A stretch of DNA of 64,000 nucleotides from Saccharomycopsis crataegensis (GCF_037102585.1 NW_027043838.1:744001-808000), one strand, 5' to 3'. Numbered from the stretch's first letter, positions 18,678 to 28,776 are shown. Numbers and translations are program-made. Notes: generated from the sequence alone by a model not told the origin.

Positions 18678-19643
18678 CTAATCGTACCACATTTTGATCA
18701 ATTCTTCGGAAACTGCAGCTGGTGTCAATACTCCCAAATCGGTGATCAATGCGGTGATATATTCATGAGGAGTGAAATCCAATTTTGGGCAATTGTCAGC
18801 CATTTCTGATTCTTCTTCTTCGTCCGATGATACTTCAGTGTTGAAATTCAATGGAGAAACATCGATTTTCAAATCATCAGGACCTAGAGGGTACAATCTC
18901 ACAAACTTATAGGATTCCGCAGCGACGTAAACTGGCTTGTTGAAACTTTTAGCGAGTAATGAGATTTGGAATGTACCAATATGATTGATGATACCCCCAC
19001 TTTCCGCGACCCCTTCAGCCCCAACGAGAACCGTATCCACTTTATTGATGATGTACCCAACACAACTGTCGTAAATTAAGGTGGTAGGAATGTTTCTTTG
19101 TTTCAAAAGTTTGATGAATTTCACCCCTTCAGAACTTGGTTTGGACTCGGTTAACACTATTCTAAATCTAATATGGTTGTCGGCTGCATGTTGCAACAAT
19201 TGGTATATCACTCTCGAAAACCCGTGTATAAGAATACAGTCATCGTCCTTGATGAAATTGAATCCGGTCTTGGCGATCTTGAATCTTGCTTCCTTGGATC
19301 TTCTCAAGAATAACTGACCATTCTCTACCAAGTGTTTTTTGCAGTTTTCCCAATCGCTGTACAACGGCAAGTTTCTCAACACAAATCGCGAGAACAAATC
19401 ACAACCGGCAGAAAGGGATATTGAGTTGGAGATCTTGGTTTTTAAAGTGGTGGTGGCGATATCTAGTAGGTTGATCAATTCGGCTTGGGTAGATGGCTGC
19501 TTGGTTTCGATAAGTTCGACTAATGATTCAATGGCGGCAATCGGTTTCGATATTTCTGGATCTTCCTTGAGGAATTTAAGGTAGGTATTAACAATGTCGA
19601 ATTCTCCCATGTTGGAAGATTGATCTGGTAATTCTGTGGCCAT
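18678..19643 (-). CDS. GCN3: Translation initiation factor eIF2B alpha subunit Gcn3
   Basis: 321 aa. The eIF2B alpha/beta/delta fold is clear: GCDLFSRFVLRNL, SKEARFKIAKTG, FIKDDDCILIHGFSRV, LTESKPSSEG, and VLVGAEGVAESGGIINHIGT. Gcn3 is the regulatory subunit of the eIF2 guanine-nucleotide exchange factor, sensing eIF2 phosphorylation. Reading about the first two thirds codon by codon I found no CTG, in line with avoidance of a reassigned codon. Converges with AEP3. Confidence 0.95.
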   Translation of the reverse strand: MATELPDQSSNMGEFDIVNTYLKFLKEDPEISKPIAAIESLVELIETKQPSTQAELINLLDIATTTLKTKISNSISLSAGCDLFSRFVLRNLPLYSDWENCKKHLVENGQLFLRRSKEARFKIAKTGFNFIKDDDCILIHGFSRVIYQLLQHAADNHIRFRIVLTESKPSSEGVKFIKLLKQRNIPTTLIYDSCVGYIINKVDTVLVGAEGVAESGGIINHIGTFQISLLAKSFNKPVYVAAESYKFVRLYPLGPDDLKIDVSPLNFNTEVSSDEEEESEMADNCPKLDFTPHEYITALITDLGVLTPAAVSEELIKMWYD

Positions 19644-20720
19644 TTTTGTATTTTTATATTATATACCTTCAGCGCAAAGTGAGGGAGTTGTACACTATCA
19701 TCTTCTCAGTGATGCTCACTCTTTAAATTCGGAAAAAAAAAAAAATCAAAAAAAAAAACTTGCCCGGATGATGGATGGTGGGTGACCCCCCTTAACAATA
19801 TCTCTGTAGAGGTTATTTAAGAATCCTTGATAAACACAAGATAGAAAATCGTCAGTAAATGGCTTCCTTTGGAAAATAGTAGCTCTTTTATTATGCTTGT
19901 GCTTGATTATATGGCCCTTTTCGGGACTGAAATCCGAAATCTGAGGAAATGGGGCTAATCTCTCACTGCATGAACCGCTGCCAACATGAAAAAGGAAATT
20001 GGTTGCTTCCCAAAACTATTGTTGTTGATATGAATTTAAGGACCAAAGTTTGTCTTTATCTAATGCTTTTTGTCTTTAACTAAAAGTTTTGTAATCTTTA
20101 TTATTTGTAATAATATGAAGTGAAAGTTTTATTACTTGGGGATTAGCTTTGGTCAATATCATATGATATGTTTTGAATTATTTAAGCCCAAGCCTTATTC
20201 AAAAGATACTTTAAGATCAGAACATACTCTATAGCATTCTTTTCTATTCTTCTTGAATTCCAATAGAAAAGGAATGTCATTGTGTCAATAATGATAATAG
20301 TATTGTTATCATTGATGAAACAGTTATCATCTATTCGTACATTTTGACATCACTGGTACTCAAAGAATCGTAAAATCTACGACAATTTAAAAATAAAAAG
20401 AAAGAAGAGCGAAAGAAATGATCCAAGCTTCTATTTGAAAAAATACCGTAGAAATCAAGGTGATTTGGGAATTAATTGATTTCCATTTCATTCATCGGCT
20501 TTTTTTTTATTTTTCTTTTTACTTTTTACTTTGTACTTTTACTTTTTTTTTTGTGGCACAAATTTTCTCTGTCAACATGAAAATTACAGAGGATTTACTG
20601 AAATTCTTGTTTGTTTCTGTGTCATCAAATACAGAATCGCTGAAACACAGGCAAAACAGAGACAGCAAAAACAACAAAAAAGAAAAAAAAAAAGAAACCC
20701 CATTCCCAACTGCTCAAACG
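19644..20720. other. Long divergent promoter, GCN3 / secreted orphan
   Basis: 1.08 kb without a gene. It holds a GATAA/TTATC inverted repeat (20290-20313), a second TTATC at 20324, T-rich stretches near 20500-20550, and an A-rich leader before 20721. An in-frame ATG at 20577 would give a longer orphan protein with no signal peptide at its start. Confidence 0.65.
20290..20313. promoter_or_regulatory. AATGATAA-N8-TTATCATT inverted repeat (paired GATA sites)
   Basis: Perfect 8-bp arms, each holding a GATAA core, with another TTATC 14 bp on. GATA factors (Gln3/Gat1 type) often use paired sites. It is about 410 bp upstream of the secreted orphan and 650 bp upstream of GCN3 on the other side. Confidence 0.4.
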
Positions 20721-21848
20721 ATGAGGATATATTCTCTTGACAGTGCTTACTTCATTATTTTTTTGATCACTTCCTCTTTTGGAGGAGGTGTAGAAGCTCA
20801 CCCATTTCAATGGGGAAAAGTAATATCGTCATATACAGCGGAGGAAAATTCAAAAGCTTCTGAGTTACAGAGACGTGGATTGTTGGAGATATTCAAAATA
20901 AAGAAGTCAGCTGAGGCAACAGCCGAGGCGAATGGACATTCGGTAACTATTTCCAAAACAGCCCCAACTCCAAATTCCCTTGAAGCATTCAACGATTTCA
21001 ATAGCCACTATTACAAAATCTCTCCAGAACCAGTTGAGCTGTATGAAATAGGAAATGATATCGCAGACGATCTAGAGCCCCCTCAAAAGAATACCTCTGA
21101 TAATGAGAGTGACTTTGGCCATGCTGTCAAAGACAATGAAAGCTCAAATCTGGTTCATGACAACAAAAGTTTTGAACAGTCTGTTGATAAAGCAAACGAG
21201 GACAAGACCATCTACAACCACATTACGGATCTATTTGATAAAGAAGGCCAAGGCCCAGTAGAAGCGAGTAAACAACCTCCGAATGAATCAGAAGAAACTT
21301 ACAGAAAGGGATATCTTGATGCATTACGTGATTATGGGATCGAGGAATCGATAGAGTTTCGGAAGAGTAAAACAAAAAATTTAGATTTGACGATGCAACA
21401 TCCAAAAGACCCGCAGGTTAAAATAAACTATAATAAACCAAAAATCCCACCAGCGTTGATAACTAATGATAATAAGTTTCAAAACGAAGAATCTAATGAA
21501 GTCATTGTTGATGAAGCATCAAGCCTTAATAAAAAGGTTCACCTCGATGACCCAAAGGAGGATTTAGCATATGAGCAATCAAAACAGTCTACATCAACCT
21601 CTTTGAATGATGAAGAATCGAATGAACACAATGTGCAGGATAATCCTGATCAATCACCAGATGATGAAGTGATTGATATATACTCCATCGGACTCGGGGC
21701 ATCTAATAATGATAAAACAAAAATCGAAAGTGTGAAACTGACGGTTTCTAATGATGATAACATATCGGCAAATGGAACAAAGATTTCAAGAAAGTTCAGA
21801 AAAGACTACTTTATCTATGCAGTGATTGCCATTTTGTTTTCCATTTAG
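20721..21848 (+). CDS. Secreted or surface protein of unknown function
   Basis: 375 aa from ATG 20721, chosen because MRIYSLDSAYFIIFLITSSF, then GGGVEA, is a convincing signal peptide; ATG 20577 would bury it. The mature chain is acidic, Asn/Asp/Ser-rich, repeat-free and probably disordered, with N-x-S/T sequons. The end (KISRKFRKDYFIYAVIAILF) is a basic stretch plus hydrophobic tail: a tail anchor or weak GPI signal. No family recognised. The GATA-rich promoter suggests nutrient control. Confidence 0.65.
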   Translation: MRIYSLDSAYFIIFLITSSFGGGVEAHPFQWGKVISSYTAEENSKASELQRRGLLEIFKIKKSAEATAEANGHSVTISKTAPTPNSLEAFNDFNSHYYKISPEPVELYEIGNDIADDLEPPQKNTSDNESDFGHAVKDNESSNLVHDNKSFEQSVDKANEDKTIYNHITDLFDKEGQGPVEASKQPPNESEETYRKGYLDALRDYGIEESIEFRKSKTKNLDLTMQHPKDPQVKINYNKPKIPPALITNDNKFQNEESNEVIVDEASSLNKKVHLDDPKEDLAYEQSKQSTSTSLNDEESNEHNVQDNPDQSPDDEVIDIYSIGLGASNNDKTKIESVKLTVSNDDNISANGTKISRKFRKDYFIYAVIAILFSI

Positions 21849-22263
21849 GTTAGTGATATTCATGTCAATTTAAATAAATTCTAATAAAATAATAAAATTA
21901 CATAACTTCTTCTCCAAATGTCAATTAATTAAACCGATTTTTCTTTATTAAAAAAAGAAAAAAGAAAATTAGAAATAAGACGCAACACAGAACAATATAA
22001 AATATAACAAAAAAGAACAAAATGAAAAAGAGCATATGAGGACCCAAAATAATAACCAACCGACCAGATATCAAGAAGTACTGAGTAGAGAAAATCAAAT
22101 CATAAAATTTCATGACTAAAACTCAAAAAAAAGGGGGAAAAAAACGAAGAGAGTTTCATGGAATGAAAAAAAACCGTTAAATAATCATAAAATAATCGTA
22201 AAGTATAAGGATTGGAAATAAATAAAAAGTAAAGCCAATAAATAAGGTACATAAATATTCCAG
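21849..22263. other. Convergent intergenic region, orphan / OPI1
   Basis: 415 bp between 3' ends, very A-rich on the + strand. No gene or structured element seen. Confidence 0.6.
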
Positions 22264-23853
22264 TTATAATTTTTCTTGTTCAAGCTTTTCTTCCATTTCA
22301 TTACAATTTTTCATCTCATTGGCTTGGGTTGCGAGTTTTTCATTCAATGAAATATCATTTGTGGAAACAGCTTCATTCCCAGCAGATTTTTTGGGAACGC
22401 CATCATTCTCCTTCTCACCTTTTAAATTCCGTAATTTTTCTATTTCTTTTTTTTTCTCTACATCTACCCAGTTATCCACTTTTTGAAGATTCGAATCGAA
22501 GATTTTGATGATGTTAGCAAAAGAGTCAAGTGACTCTTTCGCTAAAATGAGAATTTTCCGATTAGTAAAGTTTGGATCAATAGAGTGAAACTTCAAGAAA
22601 TTACTTCTGGCAGATGGCGTCGGAGAAGCAGGCACTGCCGATAACGAGGAAGCAGGTATTGCTGATAACGAACAAGCTGCAGGGGTGCCCATAGGGAAAC
22701 CAGTAGTTGGGGTCATCACCGGAGAACCAGGAACAGAGCTCATAGGGGTGTGATATTCTTCGATATCTGTATTAAGGGCTTTTGAAAGATTTTCTGGGAG
22801 ACGAAGCAACACATCACGAACACTATCTCTTGCAGGTTCAGGCAAAGAATTACCAGCGAATTTTGAGATCACATCAACCGCTTTCTTGACGGTGACCACA
22901 ATATCACGCTTAACTTGTTTCATACCGTCCTTTTTTTTGCCTAATTTTTGACGTTTCGAGCTTCTTGAGTTTTGCAACAGAGGGCGATCGTTGAAGCCAG
23001 ATTCTTCTTCTTCATCATCATCATCAGATTCTGCACCACCACCAGCTAAAATTTTTTTTTCCTTTTCGGTGATCAAATGGTGTAGATTATCGACACCGTT
23101 ACTAAGTCTATCGTTTGCCAATTTAAGGATTCTAAGAAGCACTTTAAGGTTTTTCTTGCTTTCAATCGATACGTTCAAGTTCCAATTTTGAAGTTTTTGC
23201 TGTTGGGATTGAATATAACTAAAAGTTCGTTGGTTTTGCATAGTGCTATTGTTTATGAAGTTATTTCTAATCATGGAGATAGAGGAGTTAGGGAATCTTT
23301 GTTCAATTCTTTTAACAATTGGCATGGCTTTCTTTTCAACAAATTCCGCACCCACTTTGAAAGTTGGAGAGTAATCTTTTGAAGATTGGTAATAGTTCGA
23401 CACTTTGTTGAAGAATTTTTGTTGATAATTTTTGCCATCTTTGTTGGCATGGCTATTACCATTTATTGTTGTACCAAGGCCAGACACAGTTGTTATATTA
23501 GCGGCGGACGTTGCACCAATCTTGTTGTTACCATTAGGCGTTACCAATAGCGGAGCGCCAAGCGAGTCCATTGAGGAGTTCTTTAATTTCCCAAGAGCTT
23601 CGACTGCTACCATTATATTCTTATTTTCAGTGTCATGAGCCATGCTTTTCTCAGGGACATCCTCTACATCTGTTTCGAGGGAATTCAAATCATTCGTGGC
23701 ATCATCATACTCATCATCGAATATATCCTCGCTGGAATCAAGATGGCGCTTTCTAAGATTGGACGTCGATCCTGCTGCAATAGAAGTAGACAGGGAGACA
23801 TCAACACTGGTCAAGTTAGATTGATATACTGACATATTCGTGCGATTGGACAT
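22264..23853 (-). CDS. OPI1: Opi1-type repressor of phospholipid biosynthesis genes
   Basis: 529 aa from the first in-frame ATG (23853); upstream codons are a Lys-rich reading of a poly(A) leader. Matching Opi1 blocks: VAVEALGKLKN, LNVSIESKKNLKVLLRILKL (yeast LNMSIESKKRLVTCLHLLKL), NSLPEPARDSVRDVLLRLP, and KILILAKESLDS. EYDDATND (aa ~48-55) resembles an FFAT motif, which in yeast ties Opi1 to the ER protein Scs2. Opi1 binds phosphatidic acid at the ER and enters the nucleus to repress Ino2/Ino4 targets when PA falls. The FFAT-like motif lies N-terminal here, while in S. cerevisiae it is central. Confidence 0.88.
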   Translation of the reverse strand: MSNRTNMSVYQSNLTSVDVSLSTSIAAGSTSNLRKRHLDSSEDIFDDEYDDATNDLNSLETDVEDVPEKSMAHDTENKNIMVAVEALGKLKNSSMDSLGAPLLVTPNGNNKIGATSAANITTVSGLGTTINGNSHANKDGKNYQQKFFNKVSNYYQSSKDYSPTFKVGAEFVEKKAMPIVKRIEQRFPNSSISMIRNNFINNSTMQNQRTFSYIQSQQQKLQNWNLNVSIESKKNLKVLLRILKLANDRLSNGVDNLHHLITEKEKKILAGGGAESDDDDEEEESGFNDRPLLQNSRSSKRQKLGKKKDGMKQVKRDIVVTVKKAVDVISKFAGNSLPEPARDSVRDVLLRLPENLSKALNTDIEEYHTPMSSVPGSPVMTPTTGFPMGTPAACSLSAIPASSLSAVPASPTPSARSNFLKFHSIDPNFTNRKILILAKESLDSFANIIKIFDSNLQKVDNWVDVEKKKEIEKLRNLKGEKENDGVPKKSAGNEAVSTNDISLNEKLATQANEMKNCNEMEEKLEQEKL

Positions 23854-24298
23854 GACTAATCTTTTATTGTTTTTGGGTCTTTTTTTTTTTTTTTTTTTCT
23901 TTCTTTTTTTTGAAGGAGCGGGCAAAGACAATTGATCCAGTTTTTCTTTGTTCAAATGGTGCAAAAGAAATTAGTCAAAAAGCGGGAAAAAAATAAATGA
24001 AAATTGAAAAATTCAGTAGATTTTTTTTGCGATGTTCTTCTCCCAATCTTGTGATAATCGACTAGATCATATGAAAGCTTGTAAAGCCCTCATCACTAAT
24101 TTTTATTTTATTTTTTTTTGTTGGAAAAACATGTGAAGAAATTCGGTTTTCCACCGGTTTGCGCATCATGCATCATCGTGTGTATCAACGCATGTATCAT
24201 ACATGTAGTTTTTACAAATATAGTCGTATAGTAATGGTAATATATAATAATATGCGAATTTATGAATAAGTTAATACAAAGAAAAAGTAAAACATTCA
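23854..24298. other. OPI1 promoter and ALG5 3' region
   Basis: 445 bp. A run of about 20 T interrupted by C (23879-23910) is the OPI1 leader in reverse. No UASINO-like CATGTGAAAT word was found. No gene. Confidence 0.55.
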
Positions 24299-25394
24299 CT
24301 AGTCCTTCTTACTTCCTTTCTTGTCATGGTCCAAATAAATCCCAAGCATATACGCAAAGCGAATAACTACCAAGTCAATGGCCATGTTAACACTGTCTCT
24401 TGCCAAGTCAACTTTACTCCCGCTAACTTCGTGCCAGGAAATCGGAATCTCCTCAATGACAATCCCCTTTCTTAATGCAAGAATGAGAATCTCTACGTCA
24501 AAAATCCATCTTTCGTTATGCATATATGGGAAGATATTTTTAATGGCTGACTTATTGAACAATTTGAACCCACATTGAGTGTCCCTAACCGATCTAATCC
24601 CGAATATAAAGAGCAAAGAATGGAGAGAGTACATCAAGAAGTTTCTGATAAATGAACGCTTAACGACTGCATCAGTGTTCACCATGTGCGCTCTAGAGCC
24701 AATAGCCACTACCGGAGTTTCTTCTGACAACTTTTTCGACTGATGTTTTTCTACCCCTTCAATCAATTTTAAAACATCAGAGAACTTGGAAGCACCATCA
24801 GCGTCGGCGAAAATGGAGTATTTGCCTCTGGTATATTGCAATCCGTGGGTCACTGCTCCTCCTTTACCCCTGTTTTGTTCTAATTTAACAGCTCTGAAAA
24901 TACCTGGGGCCAATCCGTAGCTCTCAGCAATTCCTAAAGCATATTCAAAGGTTTTATCCTTAGATCCGTCATCAATTATCAATATTTCAAAAGCATTAGC
25001 TAAATTCTGTGTTTGGGTAAGGAACGCGATGGCCTCATCGAGCATAACTTTCAATCTCCCAGTCTCATTGTAGCAAGGGATCACCACACTGAGTATGATG
25101 TCAGACAGCGCTGGACTATTTGCATCTGGTAATGGTAAAAGTTTTGAAAATTCCCCCTTTTTAGCAGTGGTGGTAGTATAATATAATTCTGATTTATAAG
25201 GTTTTCTAGGAATGTGGGCTAAGAATTTGAAGACACAATATACCTAAAAAAAGGAACTAGTTAGTAAAAGAAAATTTAAATTTCTCAAGGAAGTGGAGCA
25301 AGCTAATAAAACTCACCGCAAGTAAGCCTGTTAAAAGGACGCCGGTTATAAATAATATGACATTTGTCTGTAATTCTAAAGGTACTATTCCCAT
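24299..25394 (-). CDS. ALG5: Dolichyl-phosphate beta-glucosyltransferase Alg5 (spliced, two exons)
   Basis: Exon 1 is 25317-25394 (26 codons, MGIVPLELQTNVILFITGV), the intron 25244-25316 (73 nt: GTGAGT donor, TACTAAC branch, TTTTTTTAG acceptor), and exon 2 24299-25243. The joined protein is 340 aa; yeast Alg5 is 334. An N-terminal membrane helix is followed by the GT2 core: VVIPCYNETGRL, IIDDGSKD, FADADGASKFSDV, GSRAHMVNT, DTQCGFKLF and EIPISWHEV. It transfers Glc from UDP-Glc to dolichyl phosphate on the cytosolic face of the ER, feeding Alg6/8/10. Without splicing the protein would lack its membrane anchor. Confidence 0.95.
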
Positions 25395-25651
25395 AATGTA
25401 TCTTCTTTTCAATAATAAAAATAGAAAAATAAATAAATAGAAAAGATAAAGAAAAAGGAGTTGAAGAGAAATGAAATAAAGTACACAAGGGCGAATTGAA
25501 AAAGATACCAATGACCAGCACCACAGATCCCGTCTCGACAATGACCAATATTCTATCTATTCCTTGATGAACGCTGGAAAAGATAGTGATTTAAGCGGAA
25601 AGTCACCCATCACCATTCTTTCATACCGTGGCCCAGTCGTTCGGTCTTTGT

Positions 25652-25657
25652 CACGTG
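25652..25657. promoter_or_regulatory. CACGTG (Cbf1-type E-box), ALG5/PAN3 promoter
   Basis: In context TCACGTGC, 258 bp upstream of the ALG5 start and 473 bp upstream of PAN3. One of six CACGTG words noted in promoters in this window. Confidence 0.4.
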
Positions 25658-25877
25658 CAAGGATCCTCGCTTTAGTGCCACGCCTTTGCACACAAAAGAA
25701 ACAACATAAGCCCCACCACCCATCACCAAATTGTAATGGAATTCCGCTGCCACAAAAACATCGTCCTAAAAAAAAAAGTCCTTCCTCGCTGACTCACTCT
25801 CTGCATCAACAACCATCATTACAACAATTAGCACCACTTCCAATCTGGCTGTTCGTGGACCATCGCTCCATAACCTG

Positions 25878-25891
25878 CGGTTACGCAGCCC
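25878..25891 (+). promoter_or_regulatory. CGGTTACGCAGCCC: candidate general regulatory factor site
   Basis: One base different from the 14-mer at 14007-14020, again in a divergent promoter and in the same orientation. Confidence 0.5.
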
Positions 25892-26129
25892 TTGTAAAGT
25901 AACCACCGCCAAAATTTGATCCCAAACACACAATTTGTAGACACCAGTCGCGTAACATCTCTTCTCTAAGAGCAAACTCTTAAATAACATGCTGCCGGCC
26001 ATAAGTGAGTATCCCAGTTATATGATATAAAAATATATACACATATATTTCATGGTGTATATATTCATACCCAGTTGGTACTTGTAAATCCCAGATCCAA
26101 ACTAACATTGTTAAGAATCCTCATCGGAT

Positions 26130-28382
26130 ATGGATTGGGCCAAAAATGTCCCATGCAAAAATATCACGATTTTTGGGTTTTGTAAATTTGAAAACAAGGG
26201 TTGTGCTTTCAATCATGGTCGTGTTACAAGTGATAATTCCCAAGAAAAAGATAACACCGAACCAAAACCAACTCAAGGAACTATATCGAGTGTAAGCTCC
26301 GCTGAAGATTCCAACAGTGGTAGCAGCACCAGCAATAATGGTAGCGCAAACAGTAGCAATGGTAATGGTGTCAAATTCAATCCTGATTCTATGTCCTTCA
26401 AGCCGGCAACGCAATCAAAGTTCCAAAAGCTCTCTGCCAATCTCAGTGATATTCCATCATTTATTCCTCTGACAAACTTGGCGTCAGCAAGTGTGGAATC
26501 TTTCCATGAATCACCTTCGTATGAACCTGAAGGTGGTGTATTGGGAACCCCAGAAAAAAATTTTACAAAGCTAGGAACAATGGCGTCTTCATATAACTTT
26601 GACAATCCAGGATTCCAACCAACCGGTAGTCCAGTTATGCATAAATCGTATTTGAAGCTGTCAAATGCTGCCATCCCTTCACAACTGCCATCGTCTCAAG
26701 AACAGCAGCAACAAGCACAACAACTACAACTACAGCAACAACAGCCACCAAACCATCAAAAACAACAAGCTGGATCCTTGCAAATGCCTTCGGCGACTCC
26801 TCACTCTCTACTGCTGCCTATACCCCAAATGAACCATCCGTCGTTGCCTATTCTGCAGCCTATGACTCCAGTTGATCAGATGATGATACCTCCATTACCA
26901 CAAGATCTTCAGGCATCTGTGAATCAACCACAGGCACCATCTTCGCATACAGGTCCATCATCACAAATAATTAACCCTTACTCATCGATGCCTAGCCAGC
27001 CTCCTGAAATGTATTTTACCCCTCCATCAGTTAGTTATCCCCTTCAGTACCATTTATATGCTCCAACTTCCCATGGTTACCATCGTGGGAATTATTTAAG
27101 CCCTAATGAAAGGGATTCTCACTCGCTATTCATTCCAAATGATCTACGCGAAACACTTCTTAAAAAGAACGAGGCAACTTTACAAACAATTCAGCATTCA
27201 AACTTACCAGAGTATATTTCAGTTTTCCATACCCTTGTACCACTAGATAAGACTTTGAAGAAAAGTATCAAGAGTTATGGTGTTCCGAATTCCTTGTATA
27301 AGGTCTTCTCGAACAAGGACGGAAACCCTTATGTTTTGAGAAGATTAGAAGGTTTCCAATTGACAAATGAAAAATCATTATCTATTATTAACCATTGGAA
27401 GCAGGTTTCAGAAGATTGTGGGAATATCGTTAAAATAAAAGAGGCGTTCACCAGTTTGGCTTTTGGCGACAATTCATTATATTTTGTCCATGATTTTTAT
27501 CCGCTTGTTAAAACCCTTAGGGAGGCTCATCAAGGTAAAGTGAAATCGGTGCCGGAAACATTACTCTGGGATTATATTGCACAGATCACAAACGCATTGG
27601 TGTCGATCCACTCTAAAAACCTTGCTGCAAGATTATTGAATTGGGATAAATTTATTGTTACTGGTGCGAATCGTATCAAATTCTCAGGTTGTGGAATTTC
27701 AGACATAATTAATTATGACCAAGATCTGTACAAAATGACACAGTTGGATTGTGCGAATAGAATTGAGTATTACACCTATTTACAAAAGGATGACCTAAGG
27801 CAATTTGGAGAATTGATTGTGGAATTGATTCGCCAGAATAATGGGTTAACTACATCAAGTTTGGAACCCTCGGTGATTGATAGTTTGAGTTACTATTCTG
27901 ATGAACTTAAACTGGCAATAAAATATCTTCTTGGTTTTGAACATGATACGCCAACGATTTCTGAATTTTCTAGCAGGATTGTTTCACATATTCTTAATAC
28001 AATGAATCAACTCCTGGAGGCTACCGACACTTTCGAATCTACTTTAGCGAATGAAATTGAAAACGATCGTCTAGTGCGTCTTCTTACTAAAATTAATTTT
28101 GTCATTGATCGTCCGGAATTTGAGGGTGATTTGTCATGGTCAGAAACCGGGGAAAGATATCCAATAAAATTGTTTTATGACTACGTTTTCCACCAAACAG
28201 ATCAAGAAGATAAACCAGTGATGGATCTTGTACATGTCTTGTCGTGTTTGAATAAGTTAGATGTGGGAGTTGATGAGCGTGTGCTATTGGTGAGCCGTGA
28301 TGAAGGCAGTTGTATAATTGCCTCCTATAAAGAGTTGAAGAATTGTATAGACTCATCATTTAGGGCGTTATCAAAACGTTAG
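26130..28382 (+). CDS. PAN3: PAN2-PAN3 deadenylase subunit Pan3
   Basis: 750 aa from ATG 26130. N-terminal CCCH zinc finger (PCKNITIFGFCKFENKGCAF, then NH), a PAM2-like motif FNPDSMSFKP (aa ~83-92) that would bind the MLLE domain of poly(A)-binding protein, a Gln/Pro-rich disordered stretch (aa ~190-320), a pseudokinase domain (VLRRLEGFQ, FVHDFYPLVKTL, NWDKFIVTG), and the C-terminal coiled coil plus knob (ENDRLVRLLTKINFVIDRPE). Pan3 recruits Pan2 to poly(A) RNP for initial mRNA tail trimming. A spliced 5' exon from 25989 would add 14 residues in frame, giving an N-terminus closer to other yeasts (xSSSDMDWAKN). Confidence 0.93.
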   Translation: MDWAKNVPCKNITIFGFCKFENKGCAFNHGRVTSDNSQEKDNTEPKPTQGTISSVSSAEDSNSGSSTSNNGSANSSNGNGVKFNPDSMSFKPATQSKFQKLSANLSDIPSFIPLTNLASASVESFHESPSYEPEGGVLGTPEKNFTKLGTMASSYNFDNPGFQPTGSPVMHKSYLKLSNAAIPSQLPSSQEQQQQAQQLQLQQQQPPNHQKQQAGSLQMPSATPHSLLLPIPQMNHPSLPILQPMTPVDQMMIPPLPQDLQASVNQPQAPSSHTGPSSQIINPYSSMPSQPPEMYFTPPSVSYPLQYHLYAPTSHGYHRGNYLSPNERDSHSLFIPNDLRETLLKKNEATLQTIQHSNLPEYISVFHTLVPLDKTLKKSIKSYGVPNSLYKVFSNKDGNPYVLRRLEGFQLTNEKSLSIINHWKQVSEDCGNIVKIKEAFTSLAFGDNSLYFVHDFYPLVKTLREAHQGKVKSVPETLLWDYIAQITNALVSIHSKNLAARLLNWDKFIVTGANRIKFSGCGISDIINYDQDLYKMTQLDCANRIEYYTYLQKDDLRQFGELIVELIRQNNGLTTSSLEPSVIDSLSYYSDELKLAIKYLLGFEHDTPTISEFSSRIVSHILNTMNQLLEATDTFESTLANEIENDRLVRLLTKINFVIDRPEFEGDLSWSETGERYPIKLFYDYVFHQTDQEDKPVMDLVHVLSCLNKLDVGVDERVLLVSRDEGSCIIASYKELKNCIDSSFRALSKR

Positions 28383-28776
28383 TAAGAAATAGAAACAAAA
28401 AAAAAAAAGAAAATAAATTTCTGAAAATAAAAAAAAAAAAAATAAATAAAATTAGTTGATACTAAATCTTAATTTTTACTACTTGTAGCTTTATATTGAA
28501 GACTTCTAATACTGTTTGTCACTCTTTCAAAATAGATATGGAGGTAAGCACTCACACATCTGCATGTTGGGGGAGCATTTTTGATAGCCAGGGCTGCGAA
28601 CCAGAATTCAGGCCGCCAAACTTTGGAAAACTTGGAAATGCGATCGAGCATAATGAATTAACCATGTGCAACAAATTTGATATTGGATTTTACTGGTGGC
28701 GTTATATATGTGTTGATATATATACTCCTGAAAATATTATTATATCATATATTATAATCTATTTTTTGTGTTAACA
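28383..28776. other. PAN3 3' end and PUP3 promoter
   Basis: 394 bp. A-rich tracts follow the PAN3 stop; a PACE-like GGTGGCGTT lies at 28695-28703 and a TATATATA stretch near 28704-28730. No gene supported. Confidence 0.6.
28695..28703 (+). promoter_or_regulatory. PACE-like site GGTGGCGTT upstream of PUP3
   Basis: Shares the GGTGGC core of the Rpn4 proteasome element GGTGGCAAA, 74 bp before the PUP3 start. A second related word, GGTGGCAAC, is on the minus strand at 28826-28834 inside the first intron. Confidence 0.35.

Larger units (their letters stand above)
25395..26129. other. Divergent ALG5/PAN3 promoter
   Basis: 735 bp with CACGTG (25652-25657), the 14-mer at 25878-25891, TA-rich runs near 26027-26065, and a possible small first exon plus intron of PAN3 (25989-26115, see findings). 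Confidence 0.7.

Noticed and set aside
28496-28774. 92-codon frame upstream of PUP3
   Set aside because: It overlaps the PUP3 promoter, has no homology and ends just before the true start.
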